Source of the DNA: G020353115 sp964389685
GTDB lineage: Bacteria; Bacteroidota; Bacteroidia; Bacteroidales; VadinHA17
DNA length: 43,919 bases
Direction of reading: 5' to 3'
NCBI GenBank assembly: GCA_964389685.1
Contig: CAYMFM010000029.1
Location: forward strand, 1-43,919
The notes beneath the pieces were generated by a model. The model worked only from the letters and a program-made list of their open reading frames with translations, ran no database searches and was not told the origin of the DNA. The translations under genes and the position numbers were made by a program. Position 1 is the stretch's first letter. Every line of letters starts with the position of its first letter. Positions 15,522-25,002 of this stretch are shown one piece after another.

Positions 15522-16332
15522 GTTATTAGTTGATTAGTTATAAGTGGAACAAGAGTTCTGTAAACTTGATCTGGTATTTTCCGGTTCATGAATTGTTTTC
15601 CCATCGGATATCTGACCAGTTGAACCGAAGGATTTCTGAACCAACATCAAGATGCTACAAATATGTAATCCCTACGGGGTAATTTCTATCCTGACATATA
15701 TAATTGATAATCAATAGATTTCAATTATGTATCGTCATGGTTAACCCTGATAAAAGTCAAATTCAACACCCTCAAGTTTGGGTATGAAATTTTCATCAGT
15801 TTTGAAGATAACTGTTGAGTGAAACAGTTGACATACTTGAATTTGACTTTTCGTCAGCCATAAATGGCGAAAAATTCAAAGAATTTTTCGGGTTAAAATC
15901 ATTATACCGACGTAGAGACGTTGCATGCAACGTCTCTACATTGGATGCAATTCCGATGCATTATTGGATCTTGGTTTTGTTCTATTATGCGTCTGGAATT
16001 TTGCGGTCCACCCAGCGTTTTCCCGCTGAATATCATTGCAGTTGGACAGTTTATTTTTGTCGGACACTACCCCGGACTGTCACATAGTGATCCCTTCGGG
16101 GAAGTCCGGGGCTATTGGATTTCAACTCCTGCCTGTCCGGCAGGCAGGCCTCCGGAGTTTTGTTTATTTGATCGCAAGTAAAAGGGTTTATGAATCCTTG
16201 ATCATATTAAACTTTGAACCTTGTGCCATAGCCACGCCTGTGGTAGAAGTTGTGCCGAATGAACGCCCATGGCGGACGTGGAATCTCGTCACTCCTGCCT
16301 GCCGGCAGGCATGGTGTCACTCATCACCTGAC
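15522..16332. repeat. Intergenic repeat region with several hairpin families
   Basis: No gene is supported. It contains a direct repeat AGTTATAAGT at 15514-15523 and 15537-15546, and a hairpin CGAAAAATTC-AAA-GAATTTTTCG at 15868-15890. A perfect 28-bp palindrome lies at 15912-15939. A GACACTACCCCGGACT...AGTCCGGGGCTATT hairpin spans about 16061-16116. GC-rich palindromes follow at 16128-16148 and 16296-16311. Short frames here have composition typical of non-coding repeats. Confidence 0.7.
15912..15939. repeat. Perfect 28-bp palindrome, copy 1
   Basis: GTAGAGACGTTGCA is followed directly by its exact reverse complement. A conserved tail begins ACATTGGAT and contains a second short inverted repeat (TCCGAT...ATTGGA) ending near 15971. 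The same composite element, with a different but equally palindromic centre, is at 24975-25002. Confidence 0.9.
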
Positions 16333-17685
16333 CTAGAACAAGTAATTCAATCCAATATACAACCCCGTATTCCCATCCTGTTTGTTGAATGCTTTTCCGA
16401 AGTCGACAGCGATGATAAAATTCTGGTTCATGACGAACCGGATACCGGCGCCGGCACTCAGGTGCACAGATTCTTCATCCGGTTTGAAAAAATCATCAAA
16501 ATCGTTATTGGGTTCGAGATTCATCCGGCTTTCGACAAGGTCATAATCGATATCGATGCCTTTCAGCACCATACCGGCATCCAGGAATCCATTCAATCCG
16601 ATATACCAGTAATTCTCTTTCAGGAACCGGAACCGCACCACTTTCCAGCGGACTTCAAAATTACCATAGGCTACATGGTCACCCACCACCCGGTGCCGGA
16701 GGATTCCCCGCAGGGTTTTAGATCCTCCCAGTCCCTGGTTGGTTGCGCCTGTCAATACGGATGTTGCAAGAACGGGCTGTGCATACCATGGGGCGTCTCC
16801 CCATAACGTTCCCTGGTATCCGAGGCGGTATGCAAAGGAGAGGTCATTCTCGATCAGTGTAAAGTATTGCCGGTGGGTGATGGCGAGTTTGGCATGGCCG
16901 TGATCTTCATTGCCCAGGAAAGAGGGAGCAAAGCGGATAACCAGTTCTGTCCAGACCCCCCTCATCGGGTTGGGTTCATTATCCCTTGTATCATAGACGG
17001 TTCCAAGCTTAACATACTGAACATTTCCCCCCTTTGCTTCCTCTTTAGGAATAATGCCCCAGTCAATGTAATGGTTATACAGTGAGGCAGTATCTGGCAA
17101 ATCCAGTTTTCCCGTCCGAATGGATCCGGTGGTGAAATTATAGTGGGCAATACCGGCTGTCCATTTTATCTTTTCACCAACAAGGTTTCCCTGGAGATTC
17201 AGCGACATCCTGAAGAGTTGCCTGTGGTAGTTGTAAAAGGCAGAGGTTCTGTAAACATCTTCGGATTCATCGGGATCTGTCCATTCTGGATTGTAAACGG
17301 TTTCGTAGCCGTTAAAACCAAAGAAATCCATCTTTTCGTCTGGCAGGTAAGCGATATCGAATTTGGTACGGATGTTCTTCAGCAACCGGTCGGTATCGTA
17401 ATAAAGCCTGTAAATACCGCTTCCTTTGGTATACCTTGAAGCTTCAAGGTAAAGGGAATGGTTGTACATTGGATACCGGCTACCGTCTCCGTAAAAGTAT
17501 AAATTGGCGAGCGCTCCGTATTCGAAACCCAGGTCGGAATCATATGCCACAACGGGAAGGGCACCGAAATTGAAACCGGTCTTGATCTTCTCTGCATTTT
17601 CCTGTTTTTTTTCTTCTTCTTGTGCAACAAGATTTTGCGAAAGGATAGAAATTATCACAATAGACAGTAAGATCCTTATTTTCAT
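16333..17685 (-). CDS. Omp85-family outer membrane beta-barrel protein (BamA/TamA-like, no POTRA)
   Basis: A 450-residue protein with a signal peptide (MKIRILLSIVIISILSQNLVAQ) followed directly by beta-barrel sequence: alternating amphipathic strands and a C-terminal NTGLYIGLNYLF ending in aromatic Phe. The segment GGSKTLRGILRHRVVGDHVAYGNFEVRW resembles the L6-loop (V/L)RG(F/Y) region and following strand of the bacterial surface antigen domain of Omp85 proteins. GTVYDTRDNEPNPMRG is also typical of that domain. There is no room for POTRA repeats, so it is a short barrel-only member rather than BamA itself. It is a single gene on the minus strand with unknown substrate. Confidence 0.85.
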   Translation of the reverse strand: MKIRILLSIVIISILSQNLVAQEEEKKQENAEKIKTGFNFGALPVVAYDSDLGFEYGALANLYFYGDGSRYPMYNHSLYLEASRYTKGSGIYRLYYDTDRLLKNIRTKFDIAYLPDEKMDFFGFNGYETVYNPEWTDPDESEDVYRTSAFYNYHRQLFRMSLNLQGNLVGEKIKWTAGIAHYNFTTGSIRTGKLDLPDTASLYNHYIDWGIIPKEEAKGGNVQYVKLGTVYDTRDNEPNPMRGVWTELVIRFAPSFLGNEDHGHAKLAITHRQYFTLIENDLSFAYRLGYQGTLWGDAPWYAQPVLATSVLTGATNQGLGGSKTLRGILRHRVVGDHVAYGNFEVRWKVVRFRFLKENYWYIGLNGFLDAGMVLKGIDIDYDLVESRMNLEPNNDFDDFFKPDEESVHLSAGAGIRFVMNQNFIIAVDFGKAFNKQDGNTGLYIGLNYLF

Positions 17686-17835
17686 GATATTATGGAATAA
17701 ATATTACCTGATATCAATTGTAATGTTGGCATTAATATAGACATTCTTCTCACAATTTCCTATTCATGAAATTCAACTTAGAAATAAGTTATTAATTTTA
17801 CTATTCAAAGCACAGCTGCTATTTATTGGATTTCT

Positions 17836-19692
17836 ATGCGGCCGTCCAATTACATCATGGAGATAAGTTTTCGATCGGTTTATTGTCTTTTTATTTTAAT
17901 TTTATGGTATTCAGCCTTCCTTTTCGGTCAGGATACAACGGGTCTGAAAATGGATATAAAGTATACGGATATAAAAAAGGCAATTGATAATGTTGTCCCG
18001 AACAGGGAAGTAAAGAAGGTGATTGACATTATCCGGGCAGGTCTTGAGGATTTGGAGGAACTGGACCCTTCGGAAAAAGTTGAGCGGTTATCAGTAATCG
18101 CTCTTTTATATAAAAGTCTGGGTGATTTCAATTCCTCCCTGGATTTTTTTAAGAAAGCAAATAAATTGTGCATTCAAACCGGAGATGATAAACGAATGAT
18201 TGATATTCTCAATGAAATGGGTGTGATTTACAGGTTGCAGGGGCTTTACATGGATGCGTTGGAAAAACACAATTATGCCTTATCGCTTGCCATGCGATTG
18301 GATTATAGTAAAGGTTTAGTGGATAGTAAATACAGGATGGGAATTGTATACCGGGATTTGGGGAAATTTGAAATTGGATTCAGCTATCTCTTCAACTCGC
18401 TTGAGCAATCGGAGTTGTTCCATGATACGACCAATATTGCCTTAATTCACAACAGTATCGGGAATGCTTACCGGACACTGAATGAAAACGAAACAGCGCT
18501 ATATTATTACAACCTCAGCCTCCAGTCGTTCAAGGAAATGAAGGACAGTTCCAGGATGTCCATCTTAATGAACAATATGGGCAGGGCAGAACAAAACCTT
18601 CTTCATTACGAACGGGCACTAACCCTTTTTTCCGACGGATTACAAATTGACGTCACCCATTTGAATATACAAAGAATAGCCAAAAAATTTAACAATTTAG
18701 GATCCGTCTATGTACAGATGGGGAATTTCAGGGAGGCAGATGAATACCTGAATAAAAGCCTTGTCCTCTACCGTTTTATGAATTCAGTTTTTGGAATAGC
18801 CAAGGTTCAATATAATCTTGGAAAGCTATACCTGGCACAGAATGATCCGGATAATGCTTTATCCTGTTTATTACCGAGTTTCCGTGCCAGTAAAGAAATT
18901 AAAATGGGCAGCCTGGCTTATAAAAGCAGTATGGAAATCAGCAGAGCTTATTACCTGAAAACCAACTTTCCGGAAGCATACCGCTATAAGCACATCGCAC
19001 ACCAATACAGCGATTCATTATACAATATCAGGAATGCATTGAAAATAGCCATGATTGAAAACGAATACAGGCTACAGAAGGAATTGCAAATTAGTAGATT
19101 AAAGAAAGAAAAAAGAAATATTATATTCTTTTTTACAAGCACGGTAATTGCTATTCTTCTCGCCTTTGCATTGATCACCCTGATCCGGCAAAAACGAAAA
19201 ATAGCCATCAATAAATCGATACAGGGAACAATGAAGAAAGAAAAACAATACATGGAAACCCTCATCAAGAATAAGAATATAAAGCTTAATGCCCATGCAC
19301 TTCAACTGTTAAGTAAGAATGAATTGCTGAAGAAAGCATCGGGCAGGATTGCAGAAATAAAAAAGAATTCAGTCGGCACTCAGAAATTATTGTTGCAGGA
19401 TATTATTAATGAATTGGAATATGGATTTGATGAAAATGTATTCGAGGAATTTGAAATGATTTACAAAGATATTGACCGGGGATTTTTTAACCGCTTAATC
19501 CGGAAACTCCCAACCCTCACTCCAAATGAGATCAGATTGTGTGCGCTGTTACGACTCAATCTGAATACAAAAGAGATCTCATACATTACCAAACAATCCC
19601 TTCAAAGCATTCTTATGGCCCGCAGCCGGTTAAGGAAAAAAATCGGCCTGGCAAATGGGATTAATCTGAATGCTTACTTCTCCGGGTTTTAA
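17836..19692 (+). CDS. TPR sensor with transmembrane helix and LuxR-like C-terminal HTH
   Basis: A 618-residue protein; ATG 17857 is an alternative start. An N-terminal signal or anchor (YCLFILILWYSAFLFG) leads into about eight TPR units at roughly 80-395, such as GVIYRLQGLYMDALEKHNYA and GNAYRTLNENETALYYYNLS. A single transmembrane helix near 427-450 is followed by basic coiled coil to about 530. The C-terminus, at about 560-610, has TPNEIRLCALLRLNLNTKEI and MARSRLRKKIGL, the LuxR-like HTH seen in many Bacteroidota TPR regulators. The topology suggests periplasmic sensing and cytoplasmic DNA binding. It lies 354 bases upstream of a SusC gene on the same strand, making that locus a plausible target (inference). 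Confidence 0.88.
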   Translation: MRPSNYIMEISFRSVYCLFILILWYSAFLFGQDTTGLKMDIKYTDIKKAIDNVVPNREVKKVIDIIRAGLEDLEELDPSEKVERLSVIALLYKSLGDFNSSLDFFKKANKLCIQTGDDKRMIDILNEMGVIYRLQGLYMDALEKHNYALSLAMRLDYSKGLVDSKYRMGIVYRDLGKFEIGFSYLFNSLEQSELFHDTTNIALIHNSIGNAYRTLNENETALYYYNLSLQSFKEMKDSSRMSILMNNMGRAEQNLLHYERALTLFSDGLQIDVTHLNIQRIAKKFNNLGSVYVQMGNFREADEYLNKSLVLYRFMNSVFGIAKVQYNLGKLYLAQNDPDNALSCLLPSFRASKEIKMGSLAYKSSMEISRAYYLKTNFPEAYRYKHIAHQYSDSLYNIRNALKIAMIENEYRLQKELQISRLKKEKRNIIFFFTSTVIAILLAFALITLIRQKRKIAINKSIQGTMKKEKQYMETLIKNKNIKLNAHALQLLSKNELLKKASGRIAEIKKNSVGTQKLLLQDIINELEYGFDENVFEEFEMIYKDIDRGFFNRLIRKLPTLTPNEIRLCALLRLNLNTKEISYITKQSLQSILMARSRLRKKIGLANGINLNAYFSGF

Positions 19693-20046
19693 CATTTTGC
19701 ATTACAATCTTTTATACTATTTGTATATACTTTGTTATGCAGGTTACTATGAAAGAAATGTTATATTTGTTGCTGGTCTAAGAAAAATTTAATAAATTTT
19801 GCATTGATTTAGGCAGACTGGGGCAGTTCAGTGACTCTCTTGGCGCATTGGTGATGAAAAAGAGAAAGTTCGGATTCGAACACAACCTGTGCGATTATGT
19901 ACACCATTTACAAATCTCAAACATTCGGATTGTCCTCTACATGTTTAACTGATAGTCGATTATCCTTTTTTGCATCATTCTTGAAGTGTATTCTATTTAT
20001 CCCAGTTGGGATATTAACCCTAATATTAACCTAAAAATCAACATTT
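19693..20046 (+). promoter_or_regulatory. Long leader of the first SusCD operon
   Basis: No gene is seen in this 354-base stretch. TATATTTG at 19762-19769 fits the TAnnTTTG -7 consensus and would give a leader of about 270 bases. AAAATTTA-A-TAAATTTT at 19784-19800 is a perfect inverted repeat just downstream and could be an operator. TTAACCTAAAA lies about ten to twenty bases before the susC ATG and resembles the AACCTAAA in the leaders of the other two susC genes. Function is inferred from position only. Confidence 0.45.
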
Positions 20047-23000
20047 ATGAGGAAAATTCTTCTTGCTGTAATTCTTGTAATGGCGCCTCTGTTTGCTTTT
20101 CAGGCGCTTGCACAGGATAGAACAGTGACGGGTGTGGTCACTTCATCGGAAGATGGATTAACCCTGCCCGGTGTATCTGTCGTAGTGAAGGGAACCACCA
20201 TCGGGACCATTACCGATGTTGATGGCAATTATTCCCTCACTGTACCTGCCAGTGCTACAACCCTTGTTTTTACCTATGTGGGTATGACTTCACAGGAGGT
20301 GATGATTGAAAGCAGGAGTAGCATTGATGTCGTCCTGGAGCCTGATGTGCTTGGTATTGAGGAGGTCATTGTGACAACCTTTGGTACTTCCAAAAAAGGA
20401 TCGTTCACCGGTTCCGCGACACAAATCAACAGCACCAAGATTGAACTTCGGCCGATTACCAATGTTACCTCGGCAATTGAAGGGGCTGCCCCCGGCATCC
20501 AGGTAACTGCACAAAGTGGTCAGCCCGGATCATCACAATCGATTCGTGTCAGGGGTTTTGGTTCTTACAGTGCATCAAATGCTCCCCTGTATATTGTGGA
20601 CGGCGTTCAATTTTCCGGTGCCATCAGTGCCATTAATCCAAATGACATTGAGAGTGTAACCGTATTGAAAGATGCTGCTTCCACAGCGCTTTACGGGAAC
20701 AAAGCTGCCAACGGTGTTGTTATGATCACCACGAAACGTGGTAAACCGGGGATGAGTCAACTTTCTGTAAATGTTTCGTACGGGATGATTACAAGGGGTC
20801 AACCGGAGTATGAAATGATCGATGCCTTCGATTATTACCCGGTCATGTGGGAAGCCTACCGGAATGGTATTGCGATACCCGGTGTAGATGATCCTGCTGC
20901 TGTTGCTGCTGCCAACCAGGCTGCTACGGATGATATTTTTGATGAGCTTGGAAATTATAATCCCTTTAATGTGCCGGATGATGAGATTGTTGATATCAAC
21001 GGAAAGATCAACCCGGATGCCAGGTATAAGGGAGATTATAAGGAGGCCGTTGACTGGCTGGGTGCCCTGGAGCAAAGAGGACAGCGTCAGACCTTTGATA
21101 TCAACTACCAGGGGGGTACTGAAAAAACCGATTATTTTGTTTCGGTCGGGTACCTTTTTGAAGAGGGATTTATCATTGAATCGGACCTCCGTCGGTTTTC
21201 AGGGCGTGCCAATGTCAACTTCCAGGCCACCGATTGGCTGAAAACCGGTTTCAACGTTAACGGTGCCACCAGGGAAATGAATTTTGCTCAAACCGGAAGC
21301 ACCAGTACGTTTGTAAACCCCATACGATTTACCAGGGGAGTAGGATCCATCTATCCCGTGTGGGAAGTCGATCGTGCTACCGGTGAGTATGTACTCGATG
21401 ATAACGGGAAGAAGCAATTTGATATTTACGATACCCGTGGTCCCGCTGCAAGCTCCGGACGACACGCTCTTGCTGAGATTGCATGGGATGAGGATCTGGA
21501 TAAATCAAACACGCTGGGAGGTAAAACCTACCTGGAAATCTCTTTCCTGAAGGATTTCAAATTTACAACCAATGTGAGTATAGATCAACGTCAAAATGAT
21601 AATACATTCTATAATAACCCACTCATTGGTGATGGTGCTCCCGGTGGCCGGGTCTATCGTACATATACCAGGAGAACTTCCGTTAATTTCAACCAGTTGC
21701 TGAACTATAGCCGGGTATTTGGAGATCATGGTGTTAATGTTGTGGCTGGTCATGAGTCGTACAAATATACCTACAACTACCTGAGCGGAGCCAGAACCCA
21801 GCAGATTGCCGATGACAATACCGAACTCATCAACTATGTGACCATTACACGGAGTAACTCATATGAGGATACGTATGCAACCGAAGGCTATTTGGGTCGT
21901 GTGAATTACGATTACGATCAGAAGTATTACCTCACAGCATCCTACAGGAGAGACGGCTCTTCCAAATTTGCCAAAGATGTCCGTTGGGGAGATTTCTGGT
22001 CTGTCGGTGTCGCGTGGAGGCTTGACGAGGAATCCTTCATCCAGAATCTGGGGTGGTTCGATCTGTTGAAACTGAGAGGGTCCTACGGTCAGGTTGGAAA
22101 TGATGCCGGTATCAATTATTATGAAAGCCAGGCACTCTATTCACTGGGTTATAACAACCAGGCTGAGCCGGGAATTTTACAGGATAAGCTGGCTGCACCT
22201 GACCTGGTATGGGAATCAAGCAACAGCACGGATGTAGCCGTGGAGTTTGGCCTGTTTAACCGGATATCAGGTACCATTGAGTTTTACCACAGGGTATCGG
22301 AGAACCTGCTTTTTGATGTTCCATTGCCGCTTTCAAGCGGTTTGAGTTCAAAGGCAGAAAATATCGGAGCGTTGTTTAACCAGGGAATTGAGATCGGAAT
22401 ATCGGGAGATGCTGTGAAGACACAAAACCTGGTATGGAATGTCGGTATAAACCTCAGTACACTGAAAAATGAATTCACCAAATTGCCACAGAAGGAGATC
22501 ATTGACGGCTCCAAAAAGCTGATGGAGGGTCGTTCGCTCTATGATTACTGGCTGAGGGAGTGGCGTGGTGTAGATCCCGATGACGGAGCAGCACTCTACC
22601 TCGCTGAGGATACGGAAGCTGCCTCTGTTAGAATAATTGATGGTGATACCTTAACCACGGATATCAACAATGCCAGGTATACCTATAACGGATCTGCCAT
22701 TCCGGATGTTTTTGGTTCGTTCACCAGTAACCTGCGGTACAAGGGATTTGAACTAAGCTTTATGTTTACTTACCAGATTGGCGGATTGGTGCTTGATTAT
22801 AATTACCAGTCCTGTATGAGTTCAGGATCCTACGGTACCGGTTACAGCGTTGATATTCTTGACCGGTGGCAGAAGCCGGGTGACAAGACAGATGTTCCCC
22901 GGATGGATGATTCTCAAACCAGTAACTTCAATGCTACATCTTCCCGATGGTTAACGGATGCCGGGTTCCTGAACCTGAGGAGCCTTGTCTTTTCCTATGA

Positions 23001-23184
23001 CCTTCCACGTAATATTGTGAGCAGGGTCGGCATGTCGAGAGCAAGGGTCTACATCAGCGGAGAGAATCTCTTCCTGATCAATGCACGGAAAGGGATGAAT
23101 GTGCTGCAGAATTTTGGCGGTACTACCTCTAACTACTATACACCCAACAGGGTAGTGACTCTGGGTTTAAATGTTAAATTTTAA
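20047..23184 (+). CDS. SusC/RagA-family TonB-dependent outer membrane transporter (pair 1)
   Basis: A 1045-residue protein. The signal peptide ends ALA-QD, then a carboxypeptidase-D regulatory-like domain (TVTGVVTSSEDGLTLPGVSV to about residue 100). The TonB plug at about 115-235 contains GIQVTAQSGQPGSSQSIRVR, APLYIVDGVQFSG, INPNDIESVTVLKDAASTAL and YGNKAANGVVMITTKRGK. The rest is a beta-barrel ending in NRVVTLGLNVKF. SusC proteins form a lidded channel with SusD and import oligosaccharides or peptides using TonB energy. The partner gene begins 12 bases downstream. No degradative enzyme is adjacent, so the substrate is unknown. The upstream TPR-HTH protein may regulate it. Confidence 0.95.
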   Translation: MRKILLAVILVMAPLFAFQALAQDRTVTGVVTSSEDGLTLPGVSVVVKGTTIGTITDVDGNYSLTVPASATTLVFTYVGMTSQEVMIESRSSIDVVLEPDVLGIEEVIVTTFGTSKKGSFTGSATQINSTKIELRPITNVTSAIEGAAPGIQVTAQSGQPGSSQSIRVRGFGSYSASNAPLYIVDGVQFSGAISAINPNDIESVTVLKDAASTALYGNKAANGVVMITTKRGKPGMSQLSVNVSYGMITRGQPEYEMIDAFDYYPVMWEAYRNGIAIPGVDDPAAVAAANQAATDDIFDELGNYNPFNVPDDEIVDINGKINPDARYKGDYKEAVDWLGALEQRGQRQTFDINYQGGTEKTDYFVSVGYLFEEGFIIESDLRRFSGRANVNFQATDWLKTGFNVNGATREMNFAQTGSTSTFVNPIRFTRGVGSIYPVWEVDRATGEYVLDDNGKKQFDIYDTRGPAASSGRHALAEIAWDEDLDKSNTLGGKTYLEISFLKDFKFTTNVSIDQRQNDNTFYNNPLIGDGAPGGRVYRTYTRRTSVNFNQLLNYSRVFGDHGVNVVAGHESYKYTYNYLSGARTQQIADDNTELINYVTITRSNSYEDTYATEGYLGRVNYDYDQKYYLTASYRRDGSSKFAKDVRWGDFWSVGVAWRLDEESFIQNLGWFDLLKLRGSYGQVGNDAGINYYESQALYSLGYNNQAEPGILQDKLAAPDLVWESSNSTDVAVEFGLFNRISGTIEFYHRVSENLLFDVPLPLSSGLSSKAENIGALFNQGIEIGISGDAVKTQNLVWNVGINLSTLKNEFTKLPQKEIIDGSKKLMEGRSLYDYWLREWRGVDPDDGAALYLAEDTEAASVRIIDGDTLTTDINNARYTYNGSAIPDVFGSFTSNLRYKGFELSFMFTYQIGGLVLDYNYQSCMSSGSYGTGYSVDILDRWQKPGDKTDVPRMDDSQTSNFNATSSRWLTDAGFLNLRSLVFSYDLPRNIVSRVGMSRARVYISGENLFLINARKGMNVLQNFGGTTSNYYTPNRVVTLGLNVKF

Positions 23185-23196
23185 AAACTGACAGCT

Positions 23197-24690
23197 ATGA
23201 AAAAGATCATATATAGTTTTATAATTGTTCTGACAGCTTCCTTTATTTTTTCTGCCTGTTCAGAGGAATTTCTGGATACCCTCCCAACGGATGGTGTATC
23301 CGATGCTGGTGTTACTGCTTCTACGGGTACTGCAATGGCTTCTTTAAATGGAATCCACCGTGCCATGTATGTGCGCTATGGTAGCCAGGGCCGCGTCGGT
23401 TTTAGTTCCTGGATGTATCATATTGATGAACAGGGTGAGGACATGGTGTTCAACTATTCCACCTGGACCACCCATTTACGCTGGCTGCACAGAAGTGCAA
23501 CCAACTCTTACAACAGCTCCCCATGGTTAATGTTCTATGCCTGGATTGCCAATGCCAATGTCCTGATCAACGGAATCGGTGATAATACATCCGGTCCCCA
23601 GGAGGAAAAGGACATCATCGTTGGACAGGCATTAACTTACAGGGCATTTTTTCATTACCAGCTGGTACAGCAATGGGCAAACCGTTATGTCCCCGGTGGC
23701 GGGAATACACAGCTTGGAGTGCCCTATATGTTTGAAGCAACAACCGAACCCCAGGCACGCAATACTGTAGCGGAGGTTTATACCTATATCATCCAGGATC
23801 TTGATGATGCTATTGCTCTCCTTGAAGGAAAACCAAGGAATAACAAATCGCACCTGAATGTGGATGTTGCACGCGGTATACGAGCCAGGGTTGCACTGAC
23901 GATGGGAGACTATGCCACTGCTGTAACCTATGCCCAGCAGGCAAGGGTTGGATACGAACTGATGGATTCAGCAAGGTACTCACTGGGCTTCAGACTTGGA
24001 TCAGAAGGCGAGAGTGAATACATGTGGGCCAGCCAGATCCAGGAGGATCAAACGGATAAGTGGGGGAACTATGGAGCGTATGTTTCCAGAAACTTCAGTT
24101 CAACCTCCATCCGAAATAATCCCAGGTCCATCTTCTCGGTCCTCTACGATCAGATCGCGGATACGGATGTGCGGAAAACCTTATGGGATCCGACAGGAGA
24201 GCATACCTATCTGCAGGAGGTCATGGGAGTTGAAGTTGTGAGTACTGCTAAAGAATATCCGTACACAAACCAGAAGTTCATTGCCGTCAGTACGGCGGAT
24301 AGCCGGGTTGATGTTCCCATTATGCGGGTATCCGAGATGTACCTGATTGAAGCAGAAGCTGAGGCACGACAGGGTCATGATGCATTAGCAGCCGCAGCGC
24401 TTTATCCCATGGCGGTTGCCCGTGATCCGTCCTATACCCTGTCTGTTAATACCGGGCAGGCCCTGATCGATGAGATCATGATACAGCGCCGGGTTGAACT
24501 CTGGGGTGAGGGGCAACGGTTTTTCGACCTGAAACGATTAGACCTGCCACTTGACCGGAATGGTGGTAACCATTCCTCATCCATTAACGGAACCCTGATG
24601 GATGTTCCGGCCGGTGATACCCGCTGGACATCCCTGATACCCCAGGATGAGATGGATGCCAATGACAAGATGGTACAGAATGATCTGTAG
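23197..24690 (+). CDS. SusD/RagB-family nutrient-binding lipoprotein (pair 1)
   Basis: A 497-residue lipoprotein (lipobox IFSAC, Cys21). It has SusD features: EEFLDTLPTDG after the lipid anchor, the TPR-like ALTYRAFFHYQLVQQWANRYV, NTVAEVYTYIIQDLDDAIALL, HLNVDVARGIRARVALTMGDY and a C-terminal DEIMIQRRVELWGEGQRFFD followed by LKR. These belong to the RagB/SusD domain family. It acts as the extracellular lid of the SusC channel and captures ligand. It lies 12 bases after its susC gene, and a terminator at 24721-24747 closes the operon, so this is a two-gene transport unit. Confidence 0.95.
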   Translation: MKKIIYSFIIVLTASFIFSACSEEFLDTLPTDGVSDAGVTASTGTAMASLNGIHRAMYVRYGSQGRVGFSSWMYHIDEQGEDMVFNYSTWTTHLRWLHRSATNSYNSSPWLMFYAWIANANVLINGIGDNTSGPQEEKDIIVGQALTYRAFFHYQLVQQWANRYVPGGGNTQLGVPYMFEATTEPQARNTVAEVYTYIIQDLDDAIALLEGKPRNNKSHLNVDVARGIRARVALTMGDYATAVTYAQQARVGYELMDSARYSLGFRLGSEGESEYMWASQIQEDQTDKWGNYGAYVSRNFSSTSIRNNPRSIFSVLYDQIADTDVRKTLWDPTGEHTYLQEVMGVEVVSTAKEYPYTNQKFIAVSTADSRVDVPIMRVSEMYLIEAEAEARQGHDALAAAALYPMAVARDPSYTLSVNTGQALIDEIMIQRRVELWGEGQRFFDLKRLDLPLDRNGGNHSSSINGTLMDVPAGDTRWTSLIPQDEMDANDKMVQNDL

Positions 24691-24720
24691 TGAATGGATC
24701 ATTTGATTATAATAGAAGAA

Positions 24721-24747
24721 GGGCTGCCGGTTGGCGGCCCTTTTTTT
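24721..24747 (+). terminator. Rho-independent terminator after SusCD pair 1
   Basis: GGGCTGCC pairs with GGCGGCCC (one T-G wobble) around a GGTT loop and is followed by seven T. It lies 30 bases after the susD stop codon. Confidence 0.88.
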
Positions 24748-24974
24748 ATCGGTAGTCGCTAACCGGTGACGAAGCCGGTTTCGAGGTTCGGAATTCTTAT
24801 CGGATCGTTTGGTGCATTATGGTCCATGGACCAATTTCCTGCTGAGCAGGGGAGTAGTTGGGCTGCTGTTTTTGTTTCCTTATAACTGCCTGCCAGCCAA
24901 TCATATTCACGGAATTATTAGTTCAGGGGTGAATAAATGTTCCTTTCATGATAATGGGTATAATGAAAATTGCC

Positions 24975-25002
24975 GTAGAGACGCCATGCATGGCGTCTCT
25001 AC
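24975..25002. repeat. Perfect 28-bp palindrome, copy 2
   Basis: GTAGAGACGCCATG is followed by its exact reverse complement. The outer nine bases and the tail beginning ACATTGGAT are shared with the copy at 15912-15939. The five inner bases on each side differ in a way that preserves pairing. A second hairpin TCCGAT-TCATT-ATCGGA follows at about 25016-25032. Confidence 0.9.

Noticed and set aside
15522..16332. Remnant of an insertion sequence
   Set aside because: Several inverted repeats occur, but no transposase fragment is readable in any frame.
16036..16806. A 256-codon plus-strand frame over the repeat region and Omp85-like gene
   Set aside because: Its first part reads palindromic repeats and its second is antisense to the barrel gene; no coding features.
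19860..19905. A TTCGAATCC word on the minus strand resembling a tRNA T-loop
   Set aside because: The flanking bases do not form a T stem and no acceptor, D or anticodon arms can be drawn.
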